From contig NZ_CALVGT010000032.1 in assembly GCF_944327175.1 (NCBI RefSeq), positions 1-64,000 on the forward strand: 64,000 nt of DNA, read 5' to 3'. Below are positions 17,028 through 28,839 of the stretch, one piece after another. Position numbers and translations under genes: made by a program. Each line of letters begins with the position of its first letter. The stretch's first letter is position 1. This DNA is from an uncultured Lactobacillus sp. Lineage in GTDB: Bacteria > Bacillota > Bacilli > Lactobacillales > Lactobacillaceae. Under the pieces are notes generated by a model. It was not told where the DNA came from and did no database searches. It saw only the letters and a program-made list of their open reading frames with translations.

Positions 17028-17049
17028 AGCTTATTCCCGGTTATGATTT

Positions 17050-18075
17050 TTACATCACGTGGTGGATCCAGCCTTCCGGGGCTTCGACTTTCCCGTTTTG
17101 GATGCCAGTCAAAGTGTTGTAAAGTTCTTCCATAAACTTGCCTGGCTTGTCCATGCCTGATGGCAGGTCGATGACCTGGTCGCCGTTGACAATGCGGCCA
17201 ACTGGTGACAATACGGCAGCCGTACCGACCAAAGCACATTCCTTGAAGGATGGAACTTCGTCGAAGCGGACCTTTCTTTCTTCAACCGTCAAGTTGAGGT
17301 AGTGTTCAGCCAAGTATACAATGGAGCGTCTAGTGATTGATGGCAAAATTGAATTTGACTTAGGAACGACCAAGTGGTTGTTTTGGTCGATGAAGATAAT
17401 GTTTGAGCCACCCGTTTCCTCAATGTAAGTTTGGGTAGCTGGGTCCAGGTACATGTTTTCAGCAAAACCAGCCTGGTGGGCAGTAACAGTCGCCTTCAAA
17501 CTCATGGCATAGTTCAAAGCGGCCTTAACGTGACCAGTCCCGCGAGGAGCGGCCCGGTCATATTGGGCAACCTGGACAGCAACTGGCGTAGCCCCGCCCT
17601 TGTAGTATGGACCAACTGGCGTAGCGAAGACCCTGAACATGTAGTCAGTTGCCGGAGCAACCCCGATAATTGGGGTGGTGCCGATTTCGTATGGACGCAG
17701 GTAAAGAGTCGCGCCTGAACCGTATGGCGGTACCCAGTCAACATTGCCCTTGACCACTTGGTCGATGGCTTCAACGAACTTGTCCTTTGGATAAGGCTGC
17801 ATTTCGATCCGCTTAGCAGAGTTGTACATCCGTTCCGCGTTTTGGTCTGGCCGGAAGACAACAACTGAGCCGTCCTTCCAGGTGTAGGCCTTCATCCCTT
17901 CAAAAACTTGTTGAGCATATTGCAGGGTTTCAGCACATTCATTTAATACGACATTGGGGTCGTCGGTCAGCTTGCCGCCTTCCCAGGCACCGTCGTGGAA
18001 ATAGTCCACGTAGCGCTTGTCGGTTTGATGATAGCCAAAGCCGATATTTGCCCAATCGAGATCTTTTTTAGCCAT
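17050..18075 (-). CDS. bcaT: Branched-chain amino-acid aminotransferase
   Basis: This is a 341-aa class IV PLP aminotransferase (BCAT, IlvE type II). It interconverts Leu, Ile or Val with their 2-oxo acids using 2-oxoglutarate, which in lactic acid bacteria mostly means catabolism and flavour formation. Visible signatures are DWANIGFGY near the N-terminus, GTGHVKAALNYAMSL with the PLP lysine, and EETGGSNIIFID. I place the start at the ATG at 18075, because AGGAGGT precedes it by about 7 nt; a longer reading frame begins 27 nt upstream without such a site. It has its own promoter and is followed by a terminator. Confidence 0.95.
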   Translation of the reverse strand: MAKKDLDWANIGFGYHQTDKRYVDYFHDGAWEGGKLTDDPNVVLNECAETLQYAQQVFEGMKAYTWKDGSVVVFRPDQNAERMYNSAKRIEMQPYPKDKFVEAIDQVVKGNVDWVPPYGSGATLYLRPYEIGTTPIIGVAPATDYMFRVFATPVGPYYKGGATPVAVQVAQYDRAAPRGTGHVKAALNYAMSLKATVTAHQAGFAENMYLDPATQTYIEETGGSNIIFIDQNNHLVVPKSNSILPSITRRSIVYLAEHYLNLTVEERKVRFDEVPSFKECALVGTAAVLSPVGRIVNGDQVIDLPSGMDKPGKFMEELYNTLTGIQNGKVEAPEGWIHHVM

Positions 18076-18119
18076 GATATTACCTCCTAAAAATTCAATC
18101 ACTAGTTTTTATAGAAGTA

Positions 18120-18148
18120 ACTATAATACTCTTTCTGAAAGTTAGCAA
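18120..18148 (-). promoter_or_regulatory. bcaT promoter
   Basis: On the minus strand, -35 TTGCTA (18148-18143), a 17-bp spacer and -10 TATAGT (18125-18120) lie 45 nt before the start codon. Confidence 0.65.
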
Positions 18149-18278
18149 GGCGTTTTTTAAAATTATTTTCATTTTGTCGCTATTTTCTGCTAACTTTAAT
18201 TCTTCTAAGGCCTAAGCCTTGCGAAGACAAGCCTTTTTACCCCAATTTTCTCTTTTTTTAAAGCTGGCTAATCCTTTC

Positions 18279-19166
18279 TTAATTTTCCTTGTTGGTTGAC
18301 AAAAGGTCCTCATCCAGCCCCCGGCTGCATTCTGCCTGCAGGGTAACATGGTTGATAGCAAACTTTTCCTTCAAGCAGTCTGCAATCTCTTCATCAAGCT
18401 CTTCAATCCGCTTGGCAGTAAGACCGGAGTCAACAATAATGTGGGCGTCCAGCATGATGGTATCGTCGCTGTAACGCCAGACATGCAGGTGGTGGAGTTG
18501 CCTTACCTCTTTAAAGGCTAAAACCGCCTTTTCGATGGCATCCAGGTCCAGGTCAGGGTTAGTTTCCATCAAAACGTTGGCTGAGTCTCTGGTGACTTCA
18601 AAAGCCTCTTTCAAGAGGAAAATTGCCGCGGCCATGGTTAAGATCGGATCCACCAGGGTCCAGTTTTGGTAATAAATCAAGAGGGACCCCACCACGACGG
18701 CAACGCTGGACAAGGTATCCGACATCATGTTCAAAAAGAGGGCCCGGGAATTCAAATTCTCCTTGCTCCCCTTGCCTAAAATCAGCATCGAGATCAAGTT
18801 GCCGGCTAAGCCGATCAAGGAGACGATAAACATGACTCTCCCTTCGATCGGTTCAGGCTTGCTGAAGCGCTGGATGGCCGAGATGAAAAGATAGATGCTG
18901 ATGGCTAGCAAGAAAAGTCCGTTGGTGTAAGCCGCCAGGGTTTCCGACCGCTTGTAGCCAAAAGTCTTATGCTGATCCTTGCTTCTTTTGGCGATCAAAT
19001 TTGCTGCGAAGGCTACCACAATGGAAACAACGTCGCTCAAGTTATGCAAGGCATCTGACAAGAGCGCCAGGGAACCGGAGATAATCCCGCCGACAATTTC
19101 AGCGGCGGTAATGATGACATTGAAGATCGTCACCCACAAATATCTTTTGGAAGATTGGTCTTTCAT
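18279..19166 (-). CDS. CDF family divalent metal cation exporter
   Basis: This 295-aa cation diffusion facilitator has six membrane helices (about residues 10-185) and a cytoplasmic metallochaperone-like C-terminal domain. Such proteins export Zn2+, Co2+, Cd2+, Mn2+ or Fe2+ by proton antiport. The helix-2 half of the transport site is canonical, H41-x3-D45 in ALHNLSD. The helix-5 half reads N146-x3-D150 (LNMMSD), where zinc exporters usually have His-x3-Asp. The gene is divergent from an ArsR-type regulator, and the 113-bp gap has mirrored operator-like arms, so metal-induced expression is likely. Family is certain; metal specificity is unresolved because of the Asn. Confidence 0.92.
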   Translation of the reverse strand: MKDQSSKRYLWVTIFNVIITAAEIVGGIISGSLALLSDALHNLSDVVSIVVAFAANLIAKRSKDQHKTFGYKRSETLAAYTNGLFLLAISIYLFISAIQRFSKPEPIEGRVMFIVSLIGLAGNLISMLILGKGSKENLNSRALFLNMMSDTLSSVAVVVGSLLIYYQNWTLVDPILTMAAAIFLLKEAFEVTRDSANVLMETNPDLDLDAIEKAVLAFKEVRQLHHLHVWRYSDDTIMLDAHIIVDSGLTAKRIEELDEEIADCLKEKFAINHVTLQAECSRGLDEDLLSTNKEN

Positions 19167-19187
19167 GATTTTTACCTGCGCAATCTT

Positions 19188-19248
19188 TTATATATCGTTT
19201 TCGGTATGTTTACTCTTGCCTACACTATATAACAAAAATGATATATAA
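19188..19248. promoter_or_regulatory. Paired ArsR-type operators in a divergent promoter
   Basis: TTATATATCGTTTT (19188-19201) and AAAATGATATATAA (19235-19248) are inverted copies matching at 13 of 14 positions, 33 bp apart. One lies next to each divergent gene, and the second overlaps a TATAAT box (19244-19249). AT-rich dyads of this kind are typical ArsR/SmtB targets. Confidence 0.55.
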
Positions 19249-19279
19249 TCAAGTGGAGATGACTGGAAAGGAGACCCGC

Positions 19280-19582
19280 ATGACACATGAAGAACTAATC
19301 GATCAGGCGGCCCGATTTTTCAAGGTCTTGGGCAACAGCCTGCGGATCCACATTCTCTTTTACTTGAGAACCCATGGCGAAAGCCCGGTATCGGCAATAG
19401 TTGACCACCTGGGCGTTTCACAGCCAGTGATTTCCAAGCAGCTGGGCATTTTGAAACAGTATGATTTTGTGCAAAAGCGTAAAGAAGGTACTTTTGTCTA
19501 CTATTCAATCAACGACCAGGATATAGTGCAGATCATCGACGCGATGACTGAACACCTGGACCACCTGGACCGGCTGCAATAA
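19280..19582 (+). CDS. ArsR/SmtB family metal-sensing repressor
   Basis: This 100-aa winged-helix repressor has the recognition helix in GVSQPVISKQLGILKQ. It lacks the alpha-3 cysteine motif. The C-terminal helix has D79, D81, H92 and H95 spaced like the alpha-5 zinc site of CzrA/SmtB (Asp-x-His, ten residues, His-x2-His), with Asp replacing the first His. It should release DNA on binding Zn2+ or a similar ion and so derepress the divergent CDF exporter and itself. I chose the ATG at 19280 because GGAAAGGAG precedes it by 6 nt; an in-frame ATG at 19238 would fall inside the operator. Confidence 0.9.
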   Translation: MTHEELIDQAARFFKVLGNSLRIHILFYLRTHGESPVSAIVDHLGVSQPVISKQLGILKQYDFVQKRKEGTFVYYSINDQDIVQIIDAMTEHLDHLDRLQ

Positions 19583-19607
19583 TTTAACTTTTATTTTTAA
19601 TACAAAC

Positions 19608-19643
19608 AAAAACGGCTTCTACTTTCCAGTAAAGCCGTTTTTT
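19608..19643. terminator. Bidirectional terminator arsR / apt
   Basis: AAAAACGGCTT pairs with AAGCCGTTTTT around a 13-nt loop. It lies between convergent genes. Confidence 0.85.
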
Positions 19644-19660
19644 CTGTCTTGCTCTTAAAA

Positions 19661-20188
19661 TTAAGCGCCGGTGTATTGAACCAGGGAGAAGATGTCCACG
19701 TCCGGGAACTTTTCTCTGCCCTTAAGGTCGGTCAGTTCAATGTAAAAGGCTGCCCCAACAACCTTCCCGCCCAAGCGTTCAATCAATTCCTTAGTAGCGT
19801 GCAGGGTGCCGGCCGTAGCCATCAAGTCGTCGCAGATGACTACTCTTTGGCCAGGCTTGATCGCGTCCTTGTGCATTTCCAGCACGTTTGACCCGTATTC
19901 CAGGTCGTAAGCTGCCGCTTCAACTTCACGAGGCAGCTTATGAGGCTTGCGGGCTGGCACGAAGCCGATGCCCAGTTCAATTGCTACCGGAGTCCCGACC
20001 AGGAAGCCCCGGGCTTCTGGCCCGACGATTACATCAGCTTGCCGGCTCTTAGCGTATTCAGCAATTTCGTGAGTAGCTGCCGCGAAGGCTTCACCGTCCT
20101 GCAGGATCGGAGTAATGTCCCGGAAGATGATTCCTTCATTCGGGAAGTCCTTGACGCTGGCAATGTACTTCTTAAAATCAATTGACAT
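19661..20188 (-). CDS. apt: Adenine phosphoribosyltransferase
   Basis: This 175-aa enzyme salvages adenine to AMP using PRPP. The PRPP-binding signature [16 protein letters not shown], the [12 protein letters not shown] loop and the KPHKLPRE catalytic loop are present. The start is the ATG at 20188, 8 nt after GGAGG; a frame extending upstream to 20203 would begin before that ribosome site. The start lies 11 nt inside the end of recJ, so translation is likely coupled. It is last in the lepA-srtA-recJ-apt operon. The recJ-apt pair is common in Firmicutes. Confidence 0.96.
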   Translation of the reverse strand: MSIDFKKYIASVKDFPNEGIIFRDITPILQDGEAFAAATHEIAEYAKSRQADVIVGPEARGFLVGTPVAIELGIGFVPARKPHKLPREVEAAAYDLEYGSNVLEMHKDAIKPGQRVVICDDLMATAGTLHATKELIERLGGKVVGAAFYIELTDLKGREKFPDVDIFSLVQYTGA

Positions 20189-22454
20189 TTTGTAGTCCTC
20201 CATTTGCTAGGCCACTGGCATAGCGAATTAATTCATTTGAAGAGATTGTTCGTAATTTGTTAACGAAGGCATATTCTGCTTTCACTGACCGGTAATAGGC
20301 TGAATCGTCCAAAGACTTCTTTGTCGGACTCGGCTCAGGGAGCAATCTGTCCTCTTCCATTTTAACAAAATCAAGGGTAAAAAACACCCTCAAAATAAAC
20401 ATGATACTGTCCGGATCCATCCCCAGCTGGCTGGCGGCCAGCATGTAATCATTCGGCTTTAGCCCCGGGTGAGCCAAAAAGTACTGCCAGACCAGGCCGA
20501 AGTTGCCCCGGCTGGGCAGAGCCTGCCCTGGCAGCTGGTCCAGCTGGAAACGCAGGTAGAGCTGGCGGTAAGGCTTGGCCAGGACAAAGTTCAGCTGGGC
20601 CTCATTGGCTGGCACGTCAAGGACTGACACGATTTGCCGGCTGAGGTCTTCATTGTCCTTGGCCAGGGAAATTTGCTCTTTAGTTATGCCAAAATGGTTC
20701 ATGGCCTGGCTGAGATTTTTCTCATCAAATAAGAGATACTTGTCCGCAAAACCCAGCAAATTCTCCTGCCCGCGGAAGTCCACAATCCGGGCGGCTGGTG
20801 CATAAAGCGGCTGCCCGTAATGCAGGTCAACAATCCGGAACTGGACATCGGTCCTGCCTTTAAAAGTGTTAGAAGCAAGCTTGACCAGCATCTGCTGCAA
20901 ATAAGGCAGGACAGTTTGGTTTAAGCCATGGTCAAAGTCCACCGCCCTGACCGGGCCCACCATGAAGCTGCAGCCCTTCCGCATGGGACGGAAGTTAGAG
21001 ATCTGCGGCTTGTCAAGCAAAAAGACCGGCTGGGGGTTGTCCGTGCCAAAAGGCCCGGCCTGGGCCAGGTCATAAACGCTGGTCAAATCAACATCTAATG
21101 GACTGATCGTGCCATCATATTCCTGGACCTTTTCCGGAGCCTTCTCCCCTGCCTTAAAACTTTGGTTAAAGTCGCGCCTGAGCTGGTTCAGCTTTTCCTC
21201 AGTCGTCGACAGGCCGCAGGCAAAATCGTGGCCGCCAAACTGGGTGATGGACTTGCCTTCAAAAGGCTTCAAGGCGTTGAAGAGGTTGAAGCCCTGGCTG
21301 GACCGGCCGGAACCCTTGACCAGGCCGGCTTCGTTTTTCGTCAGCATCAAGGTTGGCTTGTGGTATTTTTCCACGATCTTGTTGGCGACTAAGCCCATGA
21401 CTCCTTCATGCCAGGCTGGGTCATAAAGGGTCAAGGTCGCGTCTTTCTGGTAGCCCCGGCTCTTAATTTGAGCCTCAGCCGCCTGCATGGTCGCTTGGGT
21501 CAGGTCCTTTCGCTCATTGTTCAGCTTTTCAATCTGATCGGCTAATTCCTGGGCTTCGCCCGGGCTTTCCGCCAAAAGCAGCCTTACGGCCAGGCTGGCG
21601 TCAGCCAGGCGGCCGCAAGCGTTTAAGCGGGGAGCAATGCTAAAGCCGACGTCTTCTTCATCAATCATCCCCTGGCTAAGGCCGGCATTGCGGATAAGAG
21701 CCACCAGGCCCGGCCGGGAGCTTTCATTCAGCATCTCCAGGCCCCGTTTGACGATAATATGTCCTTCACCGGAAACCTTGACCATGTCCCCGATCGTTCC
21801 GATCATGGCCAGTTCCAAAAATTCGCTGGCCGTGTCTTCTAAGACTGCCCGGGCAATAGTATAAGCTACCCCGGCCCCGCAATAGTCGTCAAAAGGATAT
21901 GCCTGGCCCGGGTAGTTGCAGTGCACCAGGGCATAAGCGTCCGGCTTTTTATCTTTGAAGGTGTGGTGGTCGGTGACAATCACGTCCACACCGTGAGACT
22001 GGGCATAGGCCACTTCTTCAATCCCGGTCACCCCATTGTCAACGGTGATGATCAATTTGGTCCCGTCCGCCACAATCTCCTTGTAGCGGTCCAAACTTGG
22101 CCCATAGCCGTCCTTGAAGCGGTCAGGAATGAAGTAATGGACGTCGGCCCCCATGATGGTCAGCATTTCCGTCATGATCGCCGTGGCGGTAATCCCGTCG
22201 GCATCATAGTCCCCGTAGATGGTAATTTTTTCTCCCTCGTCCAAAGCCTGGTTGATCCGGCCGACTGCCTTGTCCATGTCATGCATCAAAAAGGGATCAG
22301 CCAGGTCATTTTCATTAGCGCGGAGCCAGTAGTCGATTTTTTCTTCGCTGTCAATTCCCCGCAAAGAAAACAACTTAGCCGTTAATGGGCTAAGTTGAAA
22401 TTCCTCAACCAGGTTACTGGCCAAAGGAGTAGCTGTTCTTTCTTGCCATTTCAT
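20178..22454 (-). CDS. recJ: Single-stranded-DNA-specific exonuclease RecJ
   Basis: This 758-aa 5'-3' exonuclease acts in recombination and mismatch and base-excision repair. The DHH domain shows [15 protein letters not shown] (about residue 80) and VTDHHTF (about 160). The DHHA1 domain follows (GGHDFACG, about residue 405). A long C-terminal extension typical of Firmicutes RecJ accounts for the size. Its ATG overlaps the srtA stop by 4 bp (ATGA), and its end overlaps apt by 11 nt, marking a tightly coupled operon. Confidence 0.96.
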   Translation of the reverse strand: MKWQERTATPLASNLVEEFQLSPLTAKLFSLRGIDSEEKIDYWLRANENDLADPFLMHDMDKAVGRINQALDEGEKITIYGDYDADGITATAIMTEMLTIMGADVHYFIPDRFKDGYGPSLDRYKEIVADGTKLIITVDNGVTGIEEVAYAQSHGVDVIVTDHHTFKDKKPDAYALVHCNYPGQAYPFDDYCGAGVAYTIARAVLEDTASEFLELAMIGTIGDMVKVSGEGHIIVKRGLEMLNESSRPGLVALIRNAGLSQGMIDEEDVGFSIAPRLNACGRLADASLAVRLLLAESPGEAQELADQIEKLNNERKDLTQATMQAAEAQIKSRGYQKDATLTLYDPAWHEGVMGLVANKIVEKYHKPTLMLTKNEAGLVKGSGRSSQGFNLFNALKPFEGKSITQFGGHDFACGLSTTEEKLNQLRRDFNQSFKAGEKAPEKVQEYDGTISPLDVDLTSVYDLAQAGPFGTDNPQPVFLLDKPQISNFRPMRKGCSFMVGPVRAVDFDHGLNQTVLPYLQQMLVKLASNTFKGRTDVQFRIVDLHYGQPLYAPAARIVDFRGQENLLGFADKYLLFDEKNLSQAMNHFGITKEQISLAKDNEDLSRQIVSVLDVPANEAQLNFVLAKPYRQLYLRFQLDQLPGQALPSRGNFGLVWQYFLAHPGLKPNDYMLAASQLGMDPDSIMFILRVFFTLDFVKMEEDRLLPEPSPTKKSLDDSAYYRSVKAEYAFVNKLRTISSNELIRYASGLANGGLQNVN

Positions 22455-23158
22455 CGAAGTTTAAACATCTCCAAATTCTGCTTGCTGGCCGGCTTGACCG
22501 CGGTCAGTTTGCCTCTTAAAGACCAGCGGTTTACCCCGCCGTCGGCACAAGTGATCAAGGTCACGATCTTCTTCTTGGTGTTGGCGACCAGCCAGACAGC
22601 GCTAGGGTCAACTACCTTCTTGTAGTAGATCTTGTAAGCGTAGACCTTCTTCAAGTCAGTCAAATAGACCATGCTGCCCAGCTTGACCCGCTCAAGGGGT
22701 GAAAAAAGGGCACCCTGGTCGGTCATGTAGTGGCCAGCCAAAGGGTAGTTCCCCTTCCCCATCTTCTGGTCAGCCCGCATAGTCCCGCCCCCGGTTGACA
22801 AAGCCGAATCCGACAGGCCCTGCATAATCGGCAGGTAGAGCTTGACACTAGGGATGGAAATCGCCCCAATAGCGCCAGCAGTGTTCTTGACTCGGCTGCG
22901 GGTGGTTTGGGCAAAGTCAATTGACTTGACCTTCTTAAAGTCGTACATCCCCTTCTTTTTCTGGTTCTGCACGACCTGGTCCCGGGTCAGGCCCTTTAAA
23001 GCCGCGGTCTGATTCTGCTTGACCAAAAAAGCGCTGATCTGCCGGTTAAAGACTAAAGCCAGGCCCAGCAAAAAGAGGATTACGGCAATCAGGCGCAGAA
23101 TAATCCGGCGGACTGGGTGATCTTTTGTATTTTTACTTGCCTTTGATGTCATCGTCAT
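22451..23158 (-). CDS. srtA: Class A sortase
   Basis: This 235-aa membrane-anchored transpeptidase cleaves LPxTG motifs and links surface proteins to the cell wall. It has an N-terminal signal-anchor (about residues 17-37) and a catalytic barrel with His143 (LAGHYM), Cys204 (TLITCAD) and Arg215 (NRWSLRG). The start could be the ATG at 23158 or the in-frame ATG at 23152; both lie inside the 3' end of lepA. Its stop overlaps recJ by 4 bp. Being wedged between lepA and recJ is unusual for a surface-protein enzyme but is common in lactobacilli. No LPxTG substrate is encoded in this window. Confidence 0.93.
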   Translation of the reverse strand: MTMTSKASKNTKDHPVRRIILRLIAVILFLLGLALVFNRQISAFLVKQNQTAALKGLTRDQVVQNQKKKGMYDFKKVKSIDFAQTTRSRVKNTAGAIGAISIPSVKLYLPIMQGLSDSALSTGGGTMRADQKMGKGNYPLAGHYMTDQGALFSPLERVKLGSMVYLTDLKKVYAYKIYYKKVVDPSAVWLVANTKKKIVTLITCADGGVNRWSLRGKLTAVKPASKQNLEMFKLR

Positions 23159-24971
23159 TCATCCGTAATACTGCCATGAAGGCATCCTGCGGGACTTCCA
23201 CCCGGCCAACTGACTTCATCCGCTTCTTGCCCCGCTTTTGCTTCTCTAAAAGCTTAGCCCGCCGGTCTGGGTCACCGGTGTGGATCTTCCAGGTAACGTC
23301 TTTTCGGTAAGGCTTGATCGTGGCCCGAGAAATGATCTTGGACCCGATTGCCCCTTGGATGTCGACTTGGAAGTTTTGCCGCGGAATCAGCTTCTTCAAA
23401 AGGCTGCACATTTGAACAGCCCGGTCCCGGGCTTCTTCGCGATGGGCGATAAAGCTCAAGGCATCGATCGGTTCCTTGTTCAAAAGGATGTCGATCTTGA
23501 CCAGGTTGGTGGCCTTGTAGCCGATGATTTCATAGTCTAAAGAAGCATAGCCCTTGGTCGAAGACTTGAGCTGGTCAAAGAAGTCGTAGATGATTTCTGC
23601 CAGGGGCATTTCGTAGACCACATTGACCCGGTATTTGTCCAGGTAATCCATGGTCTGGAACTCACCCCGCTTGCCTTCACACAGTTGCATTACTGCTCCG
23701 ACGAAGTCGTTTGGCACCATGATTTCCGCCTTGACGTAAGGCTCTTGCAGTTCTTTATATTCACCGGCATCCGGCAGGTCAGCCGGGTTGTCGATCAATT
23801 TGACCTCACCTGTTGGCATGATGGCGTGGTAGTCAACTGACGGAGCGGTCATGATGAGGTCCAGGTCAAATTCCTGCTCCAGCCGCTCTTGAACGACGTC
23901 CATGTGCAGAAGGCCCAAAAAGCCGCAGCGGAAACCAAAGCCCAGAGCTTGGGAAGTTTCTGGCTCAAATTCCAGGGAAGCATCGTTAAGCTGCAATTTC
24001 TGCAGGGCTTCCTTTAAGTCGTCATAATCTCTGTTGTCGGTTGGGTACATACCAGAGTAAACCATTGGCGGAATTTGCCGGTAGCCTGGCAAGGCTTCTT
24101 TCGTCGGTTTTTCAGCGCTAGTGATGGTGTCCCCGACCCGGGTTTCCCGGACGGACTTGATATTGGCGGTAATGTAGCCAACATCCCCGGCGATCAAGAT
24201 GTCTTCTTTAACCGGGTGGGGGCTGGAAACGCCGACTTCAGTTACTTCGTACTTCTTGCCGGTGTTCATGATCATGATTTCGTCGCCCGGCTTAACCGTG
24301 CCTTCTTCGATTCTAACGGACATGACCACCCCCCGGTAGTCATCGTACTTGGAGTCAAAGATCAAGGCCTTAAGGGGCTTGGTCAAGTCCCCGGTCGGAG
24401 CTGGGATATCGGTTACGATTCTTTCCAAAAGTTCCGGAATCCCTGCCCCGGTCTTGCCGGAAACTTCCACGGCATCGCTGGCGTCCAAGCCCAGCATGTC
24501 GCTGATTTCGCTCTTGGCCATGTCCGGGTCGGCGCTAGGCAGGTCAATCTTGTTTAAAACAGGCAGGATTTCCAGGTCATTTTCCAAGGCCAGGTAAGTG
24601 TTGGACAGGGTCTGGGCCTGGACACCCTGGGAGGCGTCAACGACCAGAACAGCCCCTTCACAGGCGGCCAGGGACCGGGAAACTTCATAGGAGAAGTCGA
24701 CGTGGCCTGGGGTGTCGATCAAGTGGAAAATGTAGTCTTCCCCGTCATTGGCGTGGTACTTGACCTGCACCGAGTTCATCTTGATGGTAATCCCCCGCTG
24801 CCGTTCAAGGGGCATGTCATCCAGCATTTGATTTTTCAGCTGCCGCTTGGAAACCGTGTCCGTCAATTCCAGAATCCGGTCGGCAATCGTTGATTTGCCG
24901 TGGTCAACATGGGCCACGATTGAAAAATTGCGGATGTGCTTTTGGTAGTCTTTTAATTTCTCTAAGTCCAT
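23133..24971 (-). CDS. lepA: Elongation factor 4 (LepA)
   Basis: This is a 612-aa translational GTPase. The N-terminal G domain has [22 protein letters not shown] and NKIDLP. EF-G-like domains II, III and V follow, then the LepA-specific C-terminal domain (about residues 490-612). LepA acts on stalled or mis-translocated ribosomes and affects initiation and assembly. It heads the lepA-srtA-recJ-apt operon and is preceded by a promoter with a perfect -10. Confidence 0.97.
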   Translation of the reverse strand: MDLEKLKDYQKHIRNFSIVAHVDHGKSTIADRILELTDTVSKRQLKNQMLDDMPLERQRGITIKMNSVQVKYHANDGEDYIFHLIDTPGHVDFSYEVSRSLAACEGAVLVVDASQGVQAQTLSNTYLALENDLEILPVLNKIDLPSADPDMAKSEISDMLGLDASDAVEVSGKTGAGIPELLERIVTDIPAPTGDLTKPLKALIFDSKYDDYRGVVMSVRIEEGTVKPGDEIMIMNTGKKYEVTEVGVSSPHPVKEDILIAGDVGYITANIKSVRETRVGDTITSAEKPTKEALPGYRQIPPMVYSGMYPTDNRDYDDLKEALQKLQLNDASLEFEPETSQALGFGFRCGFLGLLHMDVVQERLEQEFDLDLIMTAPSVDYHAIMPTGEVKLIDNPADLPDAGEYKELQEPYVKAEIMVPNDFVGAVMQLCEGKRGEFQTMDYLDKYRVNVVYEMPLAEIIYDFFDQLKSSTKGYASLDYEIIGYKATNLVKIDILLNKEPIDALSFIAHREEARDRAVQMCSLLKKLIPRQNFQVDIQGAIGSKIISRATIKPYRKDVTWKIHTGDPDRRAKLLEKQKRGKKRMKSVGRVEVPQDAFMAVLRMNDDDIKGK

Positions 24972-25005
24972 ATATTTTCTCGCATCCTTACTAAAGTACT
25001 AAACA

Positions 25006-25035
25006 ATTATACCCGAAAACAAACCGTTTGTCTTT
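25006..25035 (-). promoter_or_regulatory. lepA promoter
   Basis: A perfect -10 TATAAT lies on the minus strand (25011-25006), with AAGACA 18 bp upstream as a fair -35. It is 35 nt before the lepA start and downstream of the dnaJ terminator. Confidence 0.6.
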
Positions 25036-25046
25036 TCCCAGTCATC

Positions 25047-25072
25047 AAAAAAGGCAGTCCTTGCAGACTACC
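25047..25072 (-). terminator. dnaJ terminator
   Basis: On the minus strand GGTAGTC pairs with GACTGCC (one G-T pair) around a 6-nt loop and is followed by six T. It marks the end of the hrcA operon. Confidence 0.8.
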
Positions 25073-25093
25073 TCCTTAAATTACTTTAAAAAT

Positions 25094-26233
25094 TTAGCTC
25101 AGCTTCTCCTTCAAACGTTCAAAGAAGCCTTTTTCCTGCGGGGCAATGGAGCCGCCGCTGGCTTTGACGAATTCCAGCAGTGCCTTGCGCTGGGCCTCGT
25201 TGATCGACTTAGGAATCACGATTTCAACCGTGGTTACCTGGTCACCGGTGCTGCCGCCACGCAGGCTCGGAACACCCTTGTCCTTTAAAGTAAACTTCTG
25301 GTTTGGCTGGGTGCCGGCTGGAATCTTCAGTTTCGTGTCGCCGTAAACCGTCTTGACGTTGATTTCATCACCCAAGGTTGCCTGGGCAAAGGAAATCGGC
25401 ACGGTCGTGTAGATGGTCTGGCCACGCCTGATGAAGTCCTTGCTTGGCCGCACCCGGAAGACGATGTAAAGGTCCCCGTAAGGGCCGCCGTTCTTGCCGG
25501 CCTCACCTTGGCCGGCAAGGCGGATCTGCTGGCCGTTGTCGATACCAGCTGGCACCTTAACCTGCAGGGTCTGCTTCTGGGTCTTGACCCCCTTGCCGTG
25601 GCAATTCTGGCATGGATGCTGGATGATGACCCCACTGCCGGCACACTTGTCACAGGTCGTTTGCCGCTGGATCATGCCCAGAACGCTTCTTTGCGTAATG
25701 GTCATCATGCCGCTGCCCCCGCACTTGTCGCAGGTGATCGGGTGTGTGCCCTTTTCAGCCCCGGAACCCTTGCAGACTTCACAGGTAGTTGACCGGCTGT
25801 AGCTGATTTCACTGGTCTTGCCCTTGATGGCGTCCATAAAGTCAATTGTCATGGTGTAGTCCAGGTCGGCCCCCCGCTGCGGAGCGGTCGGGTCTACCTG
25901 CTGGCGGGCGCCGCCGCCAAAGAAGCTGTTGAAGATGTCACCAAAGTCACCAAAATCAGCTCCGCTAAAGCCCTGGCCACCGTACTGGCCGCCAAAGCCG
26001 CCCTGGCCATTCATGCCAGCCTGGCCAAATTGGTCATACTGTTGCCGTTTTTGCGGGTCATGAAGCACTTCGTAAGCTTCGTTGACTTCCTTGTACTTTT
26101 CTTCTGCCCCTGCTTCGTGGTTTAAGTCCGGGTGATACTTCTTGGCCAACTTCCGGTAGGCCTTGCTGATTTCTGCGTCACTGGCATCCCGGCTCACGCC
26201 TAAGACGTCATAATAGTCACGGTTTGCTGCCAT
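25094..26233 (-). CDS. dnaJ: Chaperone DnaJ (Hsp40)
   Basis: This 379-aa Hsp40 delivers unfolded clients to DnaK and stimulates its ATPase. The J domain has the HPD motif in KKYHPDLN (residues about 32-38). A Gly/Phe-rich linker follows (75-110), then a zinc domain with four CxxCxGxG repeats ([32 protein letters not shown]) and the C-terminal substrate-binding domains. It is last in hrcA-grpE-dnaK-dnaJ. A terminator-like hairpin separates it from dnaK, which should lower its dose relative to DnaK. Confidence 0.97.
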   Translation of the reverse strand: MAANRDYYDVLGVSRDASDAEISKAYRKLAKKYHPDLNHEAGAEEKYKEVNEAYEVLHDPQKRQQYDQFGQAGMNGQGGFGGQYGGQGFSGADFGDFGDIFNSFFGGGARQQVDPTAPQRGADLDYTMTIDFMDAIKGKTSEISYSRSTTCEVCKGSGAEKGTHPITCDKCGGSGMMTITQRSVLGMIQRQTTCDKCAGSGVIIQHPCQNCHGKGVKTQKQTLQVKVPAGIDNGQQIRLAGQGEAGKNGGPYGDLYIVFRVRPSKDFIRRGQTIYTTVPISFAQATLGDEINVKTVYGDTKLKIPAGTQPNQKFTLKDKGVPSLRGGSTGDQVTTVEIVIPKSINEAQRKALLEFVKASGGSIAPQEKGFFERLKEKLS

Positions 26234-26259
26234 CTGTTTATTATTGCTCCTTTTACTAA

Positions 26260-26299
26260 CAAAAGAAAAGAACTACATCAAGCAGTTCTTCTCCTTTTG
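26260..26299 (-). terminator. Attenuating hairpin between dnaK and dnaJ
   Basis: CAAAAG and AGAACT arms pair with AGTTCT and CTTTTG across a 9-nt loop, and the distal arm is T-rich on the minus strand. It sits inside the heat-shock operon and probably acts as a partial terminator. Confidence 0.6.
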
Positions 26300-26315
26300 T
26301 TTAATTATAGTCGCT

Positions 26316-28166
<1,851 letters not shown>

Positions 28167-28219
28167 TTATCTCCTTTGTTTTATTTTTGCTTGTTTATTG
28201 CTTTATTTAAAAAATTGCC

Positions 28220-28828
28220 TTACTGGGCAACGACAACCATGGCCGGCCGCAGGGTCCGGTCCTTGTAGACGTAACCCTTTTGCAGAACCTGAACGACATG
28301 GTCTTTTTGATCATCATTTTCAGCCGGTACGCTTTGGACCGCCTGGTGCAATGTCGGATCAAACTTTTCGCCATCAGCCTTGATTTCTTCAATGCCGTTG
28401 TCCTTCAAGGCTCTGATCAAGCCTTCCAGGGTCATTTCGATCCCTTTCTTCAGCTGGCTGGAAGCCTCGTCGTCGGCCTTGACCTGGAGGGCTCTTTCCA
28501 AGTTGTCTACGCTGGCCAGGATATCCTTGCCCAGACGCTGGGACTCGTACTTGACCAGGTTGGCTCTTTCCTTGCTGTAGCGGCGCTGGGCGTTTTGAAT
28601 CTCAGCTTCGCTTCTTAAGTATTTGTCTTCCAGGTCCTTGTTCTTCTGGGTCAAAGCGGCAACTTCAGCCTTGAGCTGGTCCAATTCTGCATCAGTTGTC
28701 TTGTCTTCTTTAACTTCTTCTTTTTTGTCTTCTTTTACGCTGCCCTTGTCAGCTTCAGCTGACTTGGCTTGCTTTTCCTGGTCTTCTTGCGGCAAATCCT
28801 TCTCACTTGGAAATTCTTCTTTGCTCAC
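28220..28828 (-). CDS. grpE: Nucleotide exchange factor GrpE
   Basis: This 202-aa exchange factor releases ADP from DnaK. A charged, low-complexity N-terminal tail (about residues 1-50, Lys/Glu/Asp-rich) precedes a long coiled coil (55-135). The C-terminal beta domain ends in the family signature [17 protein letters not shown]. It lies 11 nt after hrcA in the heat-shock operon. Confidence 0.97.
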   Translation of the reverse strand: MSKEEFPSEKDLPQEDQEKQAKSAEADKGSVKEDKKEEVKEDKTTDAELDQLKAEVAALTQKNKDLEDKYLRSEAEIQNAQRRYSKERANLVKYESQRLGKDILASVDNLERALQVKADDEASSQLKKGIEMTLEGLIRALKDNGIEEIKADGEKFDPTLHQAVQSVPAENDDQKDHVVQVLQKGYVYKDRTLRPAMVVVAQ

Positions 28829-28839
28829 GACAAACCTCC

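Noticed and set aside
18120..18278. Hairpin AAGGC/GCCTT between bcaT and the CDF gene as a CDF terminator
   Set aside because: On the CDF transcript strand it is followed by purine-rich sequence rather than a T-run.
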